Source of the DNA: Streptomyces fructofermentans
Lineage (GTDB): Bacteria > Actinomycetota > Actinomycetes > Streptomycetales > Streptomycetaceae
Length of the DNA stretch: 62,673 bases
Assembly (NCBI RefSeq): GCF_014651055.1
Contig: NZ_BMWD01000021.1
Span: 46,459-109,131 of the forward strand
Direction of reading: 5' to 3'
Positions 35,772 to 43,960 of this stretch are shown here, in pieces. The notes beneath the pieces are model-generated. The model searched no databases and had not been told where the DNA came from. It worked only from the letters and a program-made list of their open reading frames with translations. The first letter of the stretch is position 1; the number at the start of each line of letters is the position of its first letter. A program made the position numbers and the translations under genes.

Positions 35772-36674
35772 CTAGGAGATCGCCGCCCTGCCGATGGCCC
35801 CGGCCGCCGTGCGGGCGGCCGGGGACCGCGCCAGGTACTCGACCGCCCGGCGCATCGATCCCTCCTGGGAGGGATGGTACGAGCGCCGCAGATAGCGCGG
35901 CACGGCCGAGCCCAGCTCCTTCCACGTGGGGAGCAGGCCCTTGCGCACCGCGCGGTTGTGCGCGCCGAGCGAGTAGCGCGTCCCGCCCGCCAACTGCGGG
36001 TCGTGGCGCATGAGATGGGCGGCACCCCAGGCCCACAGGTAGGCCATCACGGGTGCCGTGACCGCCATGCCCGCGATCCTGCGCGCGTACCGGGGCAGGC
36101 CCTCGCCGCCGCAGTGCTGGTACATGTCGAAGGCGACCGCCCGGTGCTCGACCTCCTCCGCTCCGTGCCAGCGCAGCAGATCGAGCATGACCTCGTCGGC
36201 CCCGGCCCGGTCGAGCCCCTCGGCCGCCAGCACCCAGTCGCCCAGTACCGCCGTGAACTGCTCGATCGCCGCGATCACCGAGAGCCGGAACCGCAGCCAC
36301 TCCAGCTCCGGCACGGGCGCGCCCAGCGGGGGCGTCTCGCCGAGGATCTTCCGGAAGAGGAAGTCGACGTACTTCGTGTACGCGGCCGTGTCCAGGTGCT
36401 GCGCGGCCAGGTGGTCCAGCACGTACGAGTGCTGGACGCTGTGCGTCGCCTCCTGCCCCATGAACCCCTTGACGTCCTTGAGGAGTTCGGGGTCGGACAC
36501 CAGTGGCAGGCCTTCCTTGAAGACCTTCACGAACCACCGCTCCCCCGCGGGCAGCAGCAGATGGAGCACGTTGATCACATGGGTCGCGGTCGGCTCGTCC
36601 GGTATCCAGTGGAGCGGGGTCCGCTCCCAGTCGAAGGCCACCCTCCGGGGTGCGATGGGGTACTGGTCACTCAC
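35772..36674 (-). CDS. Predicted metal-dependent hydrolase (PF10118-like)
   Basis: 300 aa. Metal-ligand-like motifs FMGQEATHSVQH and WHGAEEVEHRAVAFDMYQ recall a di-metal helical bundle, as in the Metal_hydrol family; its reaction is not known. Otherwise rich in helices with hydrophobic stretches near the C-terminus (MAVTAPVMAYLWAWGAAHL). The GTG at 36674 overlaps the stop of the hydrolase-SDR gene by 4 bp (GTGA), which fixes the start and implies coupled translation. Last gene of the three-gene operon. Confidence 0.8.
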   Translation of the reverse strand: MSDQYPIAPRRVAFDWERTPLHWIPDEPTATHVINVLHLLLPAGERWFVKVFKEGLPLVSDPELLKDVKGFMGQEATHSVQHSYVLDHLAAQHLDTAAYTKYVDFLFRKILGETPPLGAPVPELEWLRFRLSVIAAIEQFTAVLGDWVLAAEGLDRAGADEVMLDLLRWHGAEEVEHRAVAFDMYQHCGGEGLPRYARRIAGMAVTAPVMAYLWAWGAAHLMRHDPQLAGGTRYSLGAHNRAVRKGLLPTWKELGSAVPRYLRRSYHPSQEGSMRRAVEYLARSPAARTAAGAIGRAAIS

Positions 36675-38428
36675 AGCGGCGGCTCCAACCGTGCGATCGC
36701 CCGCAGGGCCCTGGGCGTGAAACGGGACATGAGGCGTCCGCCGCGCGCCTCGGCGGTCACCGGCACCACGGCCTGGTTGCGCACGACCGCCCGCAGGACG
36801 GCCTCCGCCACCTTCTCCGGCGGGTAGTTGCGCAGGCCGTACAGCCGGGCGGACTTCCTCCGGCGGCGGTCCTCCTCCTCGGGGCCGACGCCCGCGAAGC
36901 GCGCGGTCGAGGTGATGTTCGTGTTGACGAAGCCCGGGCAGATCGCCGAGACGCCGATGCCCCGGCCGGCCAGTTCGGCGCGCAGGCACTCGCTCAGCAT
37001 GAGCACCGCGGCCTTCGACGTGCTGTAGGCGGGCAGGCTCCGGGAGGGCAGGTAGGCGGCCGCCGAAGCGGTGTTGACGATGTGGCCGCCCTGACCGCGC
37101 TCGGCCATCTGCCTCCCGAAGAGGCGGCAGCCGTGGATCACACCCCACAGATTGACGTCGAGGACCTTCCGCCAGTCCTCGGTGGTGGTGTCCAGGAAGG
37201 GGCCGGCCAGTCCGATCCCGGCGTTGTTCACGAGGACGTCGACGACCCCGTACTCGGCGGCGACCCGCTCCGCCAGCTTCTCCATGGCCTGCTCGTCCGA
37301 GACGTCGACCGTCTCGGCCCAGGCCTCGGGGGCGCCGACGAGACGGGCCAGCTCCGCCGTGCGGGCCGCGCTCTGCGCGTCCCGGTCGACGGCGACCACG
37401 CGCGCGCCCGCCTCGGCGAAGGCGAGGACCGTGGCCCGTCCGATGCCGCTGCCCGCGCCGGTCACGAGCACGAGCTGCCCGCCGAATCGGTCGGCGTGCG
37501 GCCCGGACGCGGCCCGGGCCGTGGGGCGACCGCCCTCGGTCGCGACCACGAACTCCTTGATCCATGCGGCCAGTTGGTCGGGGCGGGTCCGGGGGACCCA
37601 GTGCTTGGCCGGGAGGGTCCTGCGCGTCAGCCGGGGTGCCCACAGTTCGAGTTCGTCGTAGAGGCTCTCGGACAGGAACGCGTCCCCGAGCGGGGTGACG
37701 AGCTGCACCGGCGCGTGCGCGTAGGCGTCGACGCGCGGCCTGCGCAGGCGGGGCCGTACGTTGTCCCGGTAGAGCCAGGCGCCGTGCGCCGCGTCCGTGG
37801 GCAGCGACGGTGTCGGGTAGTCGCCCCCGGGCACCTTCTCGAGGCGGCGCAGGATGCCCGGCCACCTCTTGCCGAGGGGGCCGCGCCAGGCGAGTTCGGG
37901 CAGCACGGGTGTGTGCAGCAGGTACACGTACCAGGACTTGGCGCCCTGGCCGAGCAGCTGGCCGATCCGACGCGGTGTCGGCCGGGACACCCGCTTCTTG
38001 ATCCAGTGCCCGAAATGGTCCAGGGAGGGCCCGGACATCGACGTGAAGGACGCGATCCGCCCCTTCGTGCGCTCGACCGTGACGAACTCCCAGGCCTGCA
38101 CCGAGCCCCAGTCGTGGCCCACCAGGTGCACCGGCCGGCCGGGACTGACCGCGTCGGCGACGGCCAGGAAGTCGTCCGTCAGCCTCTCCAGCGTGAACCC
38201 GCCCCGCAACGGCTCCGGGGCTGTGGACCTGCCGTGGCCGCGCACGTCGTACAGCACGACGTGGAAGTGCTCCGCGAGTCGCGCGGCAACCTCGGACCAC
38301 ACCTCCTTGGAGTCCGGATAGCCGTGCACGAGGACCACGGTCGGCTGCGCCGTGTCACCCAGCTCGGCCACGCACAGCTCGACTCCGCCCGTGCGCACCC
38401 AGCGTTCGCGCGCTCCCTGAAGGGTCAC
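36671..38428 (-). CDS. Alpha/beta hydrolase - short-chain dehydrogenase fusion (EphD-like)
   Basis: 585 aa in two catalytic domains. Residues 1-285: alpha/beta hydrolase with LVHGYPDSKEVW, DVRGHGRST and nucleophile motif GHDWGS (Asp type, as in epoxide hydrolases). Residues 310-560: SDR with TGAGSGIGRAT, NNAGIG and the YSTSK catalytic pair. The same fusion is known in mycobacterial EphD. Both active sites look intact, so it could hydrolyse an epoxide or ester and then oxidise or reduce the product (inference). The GTG at 38428 overlaps the previous stop by 4 bp. Middle gene of the operon. Confidence 0.88.
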   Translation of the reverse strand: MTLQGARERWVRTGGVELCVAELGDTAQPTVVLVHGYPDSKEVWSEVAARLAEHFHVVLYDVRGHGRSTAPEPLRGGFTLERLTDDFLAVADAVSPGRPVHLVGHDWGSVQAWEFVTVERTKGRIASFTSMSGPSLDHFGHWIKKRVSRPTPRRIGQLLGQGAKSWYVYLLHTPVLPELAWRGPLGKRWPGILRRLEKVPGGDYPTPSLPTDAAHGAWLYRDNVRPRLRRPRVDAYAHAPVQLVTPLGDAFLSESLYDELELWAPRLTRRTLPAKHWVPRTRPDQLAAWIKEFVVATEGGRPTARAASGPHADRFGGQLVLVTGAGSGIGRATVLAFAEAGARVVAVDRDAQSAARTAELARLVGAPEAWAETVDVSDEQAMEKLAERVAAEYGVVDVLVNNAGIGLAGPFLDTTTEDWRKVLDVNLWGVIHGCRLFGRQMAERGQGGHIVNTASAAAYLPSRSLPAYSTSKAAVLMLSECLRAELAGRGIGVSAICPGFVNTNITSTARFAGVGPEEEDRRRRKSARLYGLRNYPPEKVAEAVLRAVVRNQAVVPVTAEARGGRLMSRFTPRALRAIARLEPPL

Positions 38429-39273
38429 TTCTCCTCCGCCCAGCGCCGCACGTGCGGCACGTCGTCGTCCAGCCAGAAAGCGCTCTGCTCGGGGTCCGCC
38501 GAGTCGGTGACCACGAGGATCTCCTCGAACTTCGCGCCCGTGCCGCGGAATCCGAGATGCGGTTCGACCGCCCACAGCCCGGGTGCCGGCGGGTGGTCGG
38601 AGAACCGGTGGGGCGACCACAGCGGGGACCAGCCCGCACGGTGCCCGCGCACCGCGTCGGCCGCCAGCCCCCTGAGCGACTGCGTGCCGAACCCGAACAG
38701 GCGCGGCGACCAGCGCCGCTCCGCGACCCTGTCCACCTTGTGCGCGATCACCCCGAACGGGTACGCCCGGTGCCGGTTGGCGTACCCCTGGTGGGCCATG
38801 AGCCGGTCCACGTCCTCGTAGATCTCCCGCAGCGGCCGCCGTTCGCGCACCTCGCGCAGGATGAGGTCGCGGTGGGCCTCCAGATCGGCGAGGAGCCGGT
38901 CCTGCAGCGGGTTCGGCCCCAGTGAGCCGGAGTAGCCGATGTCCGCGGTGAAGCCCTTGTGGACCGGGGCCATGTCCAGGATGAACGCCATGCCCTCCTC
39001 GAGGCGCCGGCCGGTGGGGAAGAACTGGAGGGGAACCCTGAAGCCCGTGAACGCCGTGCGGTCCCCGAACCAGGCGAACGGCAGGTGGAACCAGTCCCGC
39101 ACCCCGCGCCGGTGCAGCCAGTCGCGCTGCATCCGGGCCGCCCCGCGCTCGGTCACGCCCGGCGCGAGCTGCGCGGCGACCGCCTCCGCGCACTCGTACG
39201 CCAGGCGCTGCACCTCCCTGAACCCGCGGAGCTCCGCGCCGGTCGCACCCGGTGGGGCCACTGCTGAGGTCAT
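38425..39273 (-). CDS. M24-family metallopeptidase-like protein
   Basis: 282 aa. Creatinase/methionine-aminopeptidase fold. All five metal ligands are visible: Asp of FILDMAP and FTADIGYS, His of VIAHKVDR, Glu of AVEPHLG and AKFEEILVV. No N-terminal creatinase domain as in aminopeptidase P. Substrate unknown; the operon with a hydrolase-SDR fusion suggests a small-molecule rather than protein substrate (inference). The ATG at 39273 is preferred to a distant upstream ATG. First gene of the operon. Confidence 0.8.
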   Translation of the reverse strand: MTSAVAPPGATGAELRGFREVQRLAYECAEAVAAQLAPGVTERGAARMQRDWLHRRGVRDWFHLPFAWFGDRTAFTGFRVPLQFFPTGRRLEEGMAFILDMAPVHKGFTADIGYSGSLGPNPLQDRLLADLEAHRDLILREVRERRPLREIYEDVDRLMAHQGYANRHRAYPFGVIAHKVDRVAERRWSPRLFGFGTQSLRGLAADAVRGHRAGWSPLWSPHRFSDHPPAPGLWAVEPHLGFRGTGAKFEEILVVTDSADPEQSAFWLDDDVPHVRRWAEEK

Positions 39274-39373
39274 GCCACCGTCCGTTCCAAGCCGACTGCC
39301 GTACGCGCCCGTAACTTGACACCGATGAATGTGACAATTGTTGGAGGCTGCGTCAATAGGCGTGCGCGGAACC

Positions 39374-39400
39374 TGTGGACAACGGAACGGATGGGGACAA
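39374..39400. promoter_or_regulatory. Pair of DnaA boxes
   Basis: TGTGGACAA (39374-39382), the exact complement of DnaA box TTGTCCACA, and TGGGGACAA (39392-39400), one mismatch. They lie in the divergent region before the ABC operon. Confidence 0.5.
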
Positions 39401-39541
39401 CCGAGGGCGAGTCCGGCCGGGCTCCCCACCCCGGCCGTTGGACCTCAGGGGGACCCCTACGGGCCCGTAATACCGCAGGGGGACGCCGATACAGCTCCCT
39501 GGTCTGACGACCGTTGTGGCCTGCGCCACTACCTTCGAAAC

Positions 39542-40534
39542 GTGACTGTGATCGCGACCGAAAGCCTGAGCAAGCGGTTCCCCAGGGTGACCGCTCTTGA
39601 CCGGCTCTCCGTGGACGTCGGACCCGGTGTGACCGGACTCGTCGGAGCCAACGGAGCCGGCAAGTCCACACTGATCAAGATCCTGCTGGGTCTGTCCCCC
39701 GCCACGGAGGGCCGCGCCGAAGTCCTGGGACTCGACGTCGCCACCAGGGGCGGCACCATCCGGGAGCGCGTCGGGTACATGCCCGAGCACGACTGCCTGC
39801 CGCCCGACGTCTCGGCCACCGAGTTCGTCGTCCACATGGCGCGCATGTCGGGCCTCCCCCCGACGGCGGCCCGTGAGCGCACGGCGGACACCCTGCGCCA
39901 CGTCGGTCTCTACGAGGAGCGGTACCGCCCCATCGGCGGCTACTCGACGGGCATGAAGCAGCGGGTGAAGCTGGCGCAGGCGCTGGTCCACGACCCGCAG
40001 CTGGTCTTCCTCGACGAGCCGACCAACGGCCTCGACCCGGTCGGCCGCGACGAGATGCTCGGCCTGATCCGGCGCATCCACACCGACTTCGGCATCTCCG
40101 TCCTGGTCACCTCGCACCTGCTCGGCGAACTGGAGCGCACCTGCGACCACGTCATCGTGGTCGACGGCGGCAAGCTCCTGCGGTCCAGCTCCACGACGGA
40201 CTTCACACAGCGGACGGCGATCCTCGCGATCGAGGTCACCGACACGGACGAGCACCCCGACGGCACCGGAGCGGTGCGCGACGCGCTCCGCGCGCGCGGG
40301 GTCGACACCCACGACGGCAGCGGCCTGCCCGGCGCGGGCCACGTCCTGCTGCTGACCGCGGAGAGCGAGGACACCTACGACCTCGTACGGGACGTCGTCG
40401 CCGATCTGGGCCTCGGCCTGGTCCGCATGGAACAGCGCAGGCACCACATCGCCGAGGTCTTCAAGGACCACGACGAGCAGGTCCTCAGGAACGGCGACGA
40501 ACAGCGGAAGGAGGCGGTCGGCCATGGCGGTTGA
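39542..40534 (+). CDS. ABC transporter ATP-binding protein (pair 1)
   Basis: About 330 aa. Walker A GANGAGKST (about residue 38), signature YSTGMKQRVKLA, Walker B LVFLDEPTNGLD and switch His in VTSHLL. A C-terminal extension of about 90 residues follows the ATPase core, as in DrrA/CcmA-like exporters. The GTG at 39542 is used because the sequence before it does not look coding; there is no visible ribosome-binding site. It heads a four-gene operon of two ATPase/permease pairs; the permease gene begins 11 bp before its end. Confidence 0.87.
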   Translation: MTVIATESLSKRFPRVTALDRLSVDVGPGVTGLVGANGAGKSTLIKILLGLSPATEGRAEVLGLDVATRGGTIRERVGYMPEHDCLPPDVSATEFVVHMARMSGLPPTAARERTADTLRHVGLYEERYRPIGGYSTGMKQRVKLAQALVHDPQLVFLDEPTNGLDPVGRDEMLGLIRRIHTDFGISVLVTSHLLGELERTCDHVIVVDGGKLLRSSSTTDFTQRTAILAIEVTDTDEHPDGTGAVRDALRARGVDTHDGSGLPGAGHVLLLTAESEDTYDLVRDVVADLGLGLVRMEQRRHHIAEVFKDHDEQVLRNGDEQRKEAVGHGG

Positions 40535-41453
40535 GCAGCCCCCGGCACAGGCCCCCGCGCAGGCTCCGGCCCGCGCGGGCGAGCAGACCCGGATCCACAA
40601 CATCGGCTACCGCAACTACGACGGCCCGCGTCTGGGCCGCGCGTACGCCCGCCGCTCGCTCTACTCGCAGTCCCTGCGCGGCTCGTACGGCCTCGGCCGC
40701 TCGGCCAAGTCCAAGGTGCTGCCGATGCTGCTCTTCGTGGTCATGTGCGTGCCCGCACTGATCATGGTCGCGGTCGCCGTCGCCACCAAGGCGAAGGACC
40801 TGCCCGTCGACTACACGCGCTACGCGATCATCATGCAGGCCGTCATCGCCCTGTACGTGGCCTCGCAGGGACCCCAGTCCGTCTCGCGCGACCTGCGCTT
40901 CAAGACCGTGCCGCTGTACTTCTCGCGGCCCATCGAGACGGCCGACTACGTGGGGGCCAAGTACTCGGCGCTGGCCTCGTCGCTGTTCATCCTCACCGCG
41001 GCCCCGCTGCTCGTGCTCTACGTGGGCGCGCTGCTGGCCAAACTGGACTTCTCCGAACAGACCGAGGACTTCGGACAAGGGCTCGTCTCCGTGGCACTGC
41101 TCTCCCTGCTCCTCGCCGGAATCGGCCTGGTCATCTCGGCGGTCACGCCCCGGCGCGGCTTCGGCATCGCGGCCGTCATCGCCGTGCTGACCATCTCCTA
41201 CGGGGCCGTCTCCACCGTCCAGGCCATCGCCCACGAACAGGGCAGCACCTCGGCGGTCCCCTGGCTCGGCCTCTTCTCGCCCATCACGCTCATCGACGGC
41301 GTACAGACGGCCTTCCTCGGCGCGTCGTCCGCCTACCCCGGCGAGGTGGGTCCCTCGTCCGGCCAGGGCGTCGTCTTCCTCCTCGTCGTCCTGGGACTCG
41401 TCGCCGGCTGCTACGGCCTGCTGATGCGCCGCTACCGAAAGGTCGGACTGTGA
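40524..41453 (+). CDS. ABC transporter permease (pair 1)
   Basis: 309 aa with about six hydrophobic helices in the second half (for example VLPMLLFVVMCVPALIMVAV at the first). The N-terminal 60 residues are hydrophilic (RIHNIGYRNYDGPRLGRAY). Member of the ABC-2 type; substrate unknown. The ATG at 40524 has GGAAGGAGG 9 bp upstream and overlaps the ATPase gene by 11 bp. The stop overlaps the start of the second ATPase. Confidence 0.85.
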   Translation: MAVEQPPAQAPAQAPARAGEQTRIHNIGYRNYDGPRLGRAYARRSLYSQSLRGSYGLGRSAKSKVLPMLLFVVMCVPALIMVAVAVATKAKDLPVDYTRYAIIMQAVIALYVASQGPQSVSRDLRFKTVPLYFSRPIETADYVGAKYSALASSLFILTAAPLLVLYVGALLAKLDFSEQTEDFGQGLVSVALLSLLLAGIGLVISAVTPRRGFGIAAVIAVLTISYGAVSTVQAIAHEQGSTSAVPWLGLFSPITLIDGVQTAFLGASSAYPGEVGPSSGQGVVFLLVVLGLVAGCYGLLMRRYRKVGL

Positions 41454-42361
41454 CCACGCTCACCATCGACCACGTCTCGCGCTGGTTCGGCAACGTGGTG
41501 GCCGTCAACGACATCACCATGACGATCGGCCCCGGCGTCACCGGCCTCCTCGGCCCCAACGGAGCCGGCAAGTCCACGCTCATCAACATGATGGGCGGCT
41601 TCCTGGCCCCCTCCACGGGCACGGTCACGCTCGACGGCCGGCCGACCTGGCGCAACGAGCAGATCTACCGGAAGATCGGCATCGTGCCCGAGCGCGAGGC
41701 GATGTACGACTTCCTCACCGGGCGCGAATTCGTCCTCGCCAACGCCGAGTTGCACGGCCTCGGCCGGAAGACCGCGCAGCAGGCGCTCGCCACGGTCGAG
41801 ATGGAGTACGCGCAGGACCGGAAGATCTCGACGTACTCCAAGGGCATGCGGCAGCGCGTCAAGATGGCCTCCGCGCTCGTCCACGACCCGTCCCTGCTGC
41901 TGCTCGACGAGCCCTTCAACGGCATGGACCCGCGCCAGCGCATGCAGCTCATGGACCTGCTGCGGAGCATGGGCGACGAGGGCCGTACGGTCCTGTTCTC
42001 GTCCCACATCCTCGAAGAGGTCGAGCAGCTCGCCTCGCACATCGAGGTGATCGTCGCCGGACGGCACGCGGCCAGTGGCGACTTCCGGCGCATCCGCCGC
42101 CTGATGACCGACCGGCCGCACCGCTACCTCGTGCGTTCCAGCGACGACCGCGCGCTCGCCGCCGCGCTCATCGCCGATCCGTCGACGTCCGGGATCGAGG
42201 TGGACCTCCAGGAGGGCGCGCTGCGCATCCAGGCCGTCGACTTCGCGCGCTTCACGGCACTGCTGCCGCGCGTGGCCCGCGACCACGGCATCCGGCTGCT
42301 CACGGTCTCGCCGTCCGACGAGTCCCTCGAGTCCGTCTTCTCGTACCTCGTCGCGGCGTAG
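41450..42361 (+). CDS. ABC transporter ATP-binding protein (pair 2)
   Basis: 303 aa. Walker A GPNGAGKST, signature YSKGMRQRVKMA, Walker B LLLLDEPFNGMD, switch FSSHILEEV. The C-terminal domain (about 80 residues) is shorter than in the first ATPase. The GTG at 41450 overlaps the permease stop (GTGA). Similar enough to the pair-1 ATPase to suggest an old duplication or a heteromeric ABC complex (inference). Confidence 0.87.
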   Translation: MTTLTIDHVSRWFGNVVAVNDITMTIGPGVTGLLGPNGAGKSTLINMMGGFLAPSTGTVTLDGRPTWRNEQIYRKIGIVPEREAMYDFLTGREFVLANAELHGLGRKTAQQALATVEMEYAQDRKISTYSKGMRQRVKMASALVHDPSLLLLDEPFNGMDPRQRMQLMDLLRSMGDEGRTVLFSSHILEEVEQLASHIEVIVAGRHAASGDFRRIRRLMTDRPHRYLVRSSDDRALAAALIADPSTSGIEVDLQEGALRIQAVDFARFTALLPRVARDHGIRLLTVSPSDESLESVFSYLVAA

Positions 42362-42371
42362 GAGGCCCACC

Positions 42372-43091
42372 ATGTACGACCCCACAGTCGCCCGGCTCAC
42401 CTACCGCGGCCTGCTCGGCCGCCGCCGGGCCCTCATCCTGGGCGCCCTGCCCGTCCTGCTCCTCGTCATCTCGGCCGCCGTACGGACCTTCACCGGTGCC
42501 GACGACCAGGTCGCCGCCGACGTCCTCGGCGGGTTCGCGCTCGCCACGATGGTGCCGATCATCGGCGTCATCGCGGGCACCGGGGCGATCGGCCCCGAGA
42601 TCGACGACGGATCGGTCGTCTACCTGCTCGCCAAGCCGGTCAAGCGTCCGACGATCATCTTCACCAAGCTGATCGTCGCCATCGCCGTGACCATGGCGTT
42701 CTCGGCGGTCCCGACCCTGCTCGCCGGGCTGATCCTCAACGGCAACGGCCAGCAGATCGCCGTCGCCTACACGGTGGCCGCGCTGGTCGCCTCCATCGCC
42801 TACGCGGCGATCTTCCTGCTGCTCGGCACCGTCACGCGGCACGCCGTGGTCTTCGGCCTCGTCTACGCCCTGGTGTGGGAGGCCCTCTTCGGGTCGCTGA
42901 TCTCCGGGGCCCGCACGCTGAGCGTCCAGCAGTGGTCGCTGGCGGTGGCCCACGAGGTGTCCGGAGCGGACCTGGTGACCTCGGACGTCTCCCTCGTCAC
43001 GGGGACGGTGCTGCTGCTCGCCGTGACCGTCGCCGCCACCTGGTTCGCCGGGCAGAAGCTGCGCTCGCTGACCCTGGCCGGCGAGGAGTAG
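42372..43091 (+). CDS. ABC transporter permease (pair 2)
   Basis: 239 aa, about six helices starting ALILGALPVLLLVISAAV. Contains the ABC-2 signature-like EIDDGSVVYLLAKPVKRPTII (first part). The ATG at 42372 has GGAGG at 42361-42365, which overlaps the previous stop codon. Last gene of the operon, followed by a strong hairpin terminator. Shorter than permease 1. Confidence 0.85.
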   Translation: MYDPTVARLTYRGLLGRRRALILGALPVLLLVISAAVRTFTGADDQVAADVLGGFALATMVPIIGVIAGTGAIGPEIDDGSVVYLLAKPVKRPTIIFTKLIVAIAVTMAFSAVPTLLAGLILNGNGQQIAVAYTVAALVASIAYAAIFLLLGTVTRHAVVFGLVYALVWEALFGSLISGARTLSVQQWSLAVAHEVSGADLVTSDVSLVTGTVLLLAVTVAATWFAGQKLRSLTLAGEE

Positions 43092-43108
43092 GCGCCCGGC
43101 GCCCGGGC

Positions 43109-43158
43109 GGCTCCACGCGCGCGTGACCCGTCACCGCGGGACCCGCGCGCGTGGAGCC
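43109..43158 (+). terminator. Terminator of the ABC operon
   Basis: Perfect 15-bp stem GGCTCCACGCGCGCG with a 20-nt loop, followed by a T-rich CTTGCTTTT tail. Its distance from the stop is 18 bp. Confidence 0.85.
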
Positions 43159-43247
43159 CTTGCTTTTCCCGGCCGTCCGGCTTGAAGCGGGCCTTATCCG
43201 CGCGGCGGCACACTGGCCCGAGGGACGCACGGCTGGGAGGAACGGGG

Positions 43248-43514
43248 ATGGCCGAACAGACACCGCGTGACGACGGACGGGATCCCGGCGGCGACGGGCG
43301 GGAGCGACCGGAGTCCGAGGAGGCCTGGGACGACCTGGTCCTGGACGAGGACTTCGTCCGGGCGGCCGGCACCGAGGAGCCGTCGGCGCGCGCGAGGATG
43401 CTCGCGGCGCGCTGGCGGAAGGGCGGGCCGGACCCGCAGCCGTGGCGCTCCGACGAACCGCCGGCGGGCTGGTTCTTCAGCAAGGCGCGCCGGCGCCGGT
43501 GGCGGCGCTCGTAG
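43248..43514 (+). CDS. Small hydrophilic conserved-type protein, function unknown
   Basis: 88 aa, acidic N-terminal half (EEAWDDLVLDEDFVRAA) and a basic C-terminus (KARRRRWRR). No domain is recognised. The ATG at 43248 has GGGAGG about 8 bp upstream, an excellent ribosome-binding site, which argues that it is translated. It lies between the ABC terminator and tRNA-Ser. A cationic tail may bind nucleic acid or membrane (inference). Confidence 0.6.
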   Translation: MAEQTPRDDGRDPGGDGRERPESEEAWDDLVLDEDFVRAAGTEEPSARARMLAARWRKGGPDPQPWRSDEPPAGWFFSKARRRRWRRS

Positions 43515-43634
43515 AGGTCACCGCCGTACCGTGCGCCCTTTATTCGGTGGCGGCAGCCACGGTGCAACCGGCACAGTGGTCATGTCCACGCCGCCGGTTC
43601 CACCGGCGCCGCAGTCCGGGAGAGGAGCGCGACG

Positions 43635-43697
43635 ATGTCCACCAGTGGTAGTTCGTCGAGTTCCCGACAGGGCAGCCGGCGGCGGTCTCCGGAGTAG
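43635..43697 (+). CDS. Possible 20-aa Ser/Arg-rich small ORF
   Basis: ATG at 43635 preceded by GAGAGGAG at ideal spacing, encoding MSTSGSSSSSRQGSRRRSPE then TAG. Its good ribosome-binding site and biased composition are the only support; it could be chance. Confidence 0.25.
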   Translation: MSTSGSSSSSRQGSRRRSPE

Positions 43698-43782
43698 TCA
43701 CTCCTCCGTCGAGCCCGCCCCGCAACGGGGAGCTGCCCGGGGCGGCCGCTTCGAGCGCGCACCTTGCGCGGGCCGCCCACCC

Positions 43783-43866
43783 GGAGGATTGGCCGAGCGG
43801 TAAGGCACCGGCTTGCTAAGCCGAGGTCAGGGTCTCCCTGCGCGCGTTCGATCCGCGCATCCTCCG
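43783..43866 (+). tRNA. tRNA-Ser (anticodon GCU)
   Basis: Class II tRNA: acceptor arms GGAGGAT and ATCCTCC, D-arm with GCGGTAAGGC, anticodon loop TTGCTAA (GCT), a long variable arm (AGGG/CCCT stem) and T-loop TTCGATC on a GCGCG stem. CCA is encoded at 43867-43869. Confidence 0.96.
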
Positions 43867-43884
43867 CCAGACGTCCCGCACGCT

Positions 43885-43919
43885 CCCGATGCCCGATGCC
43901 CGATGCCCGATGCCCGATG
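43885..43919. repeat. 7-bp tandem repeat (CCCGATG x 5)
   Basis: Five perfect copies of CCCGATG between tRNA-Ser and the convergent HAD gene, 16 bp beyond the encoded CCA. Confidence 0.9.
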
Positions 43920-43960
43920 CCCGGCGCACGGGCGGCGGGCATCGCGCGTATCCGCGCCGG

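Noticed and set aside
43783..43960. Integrated element at tRNA-Ser
   Set aside because: No integrase and no repeat of the tRNA 3' end in the window.
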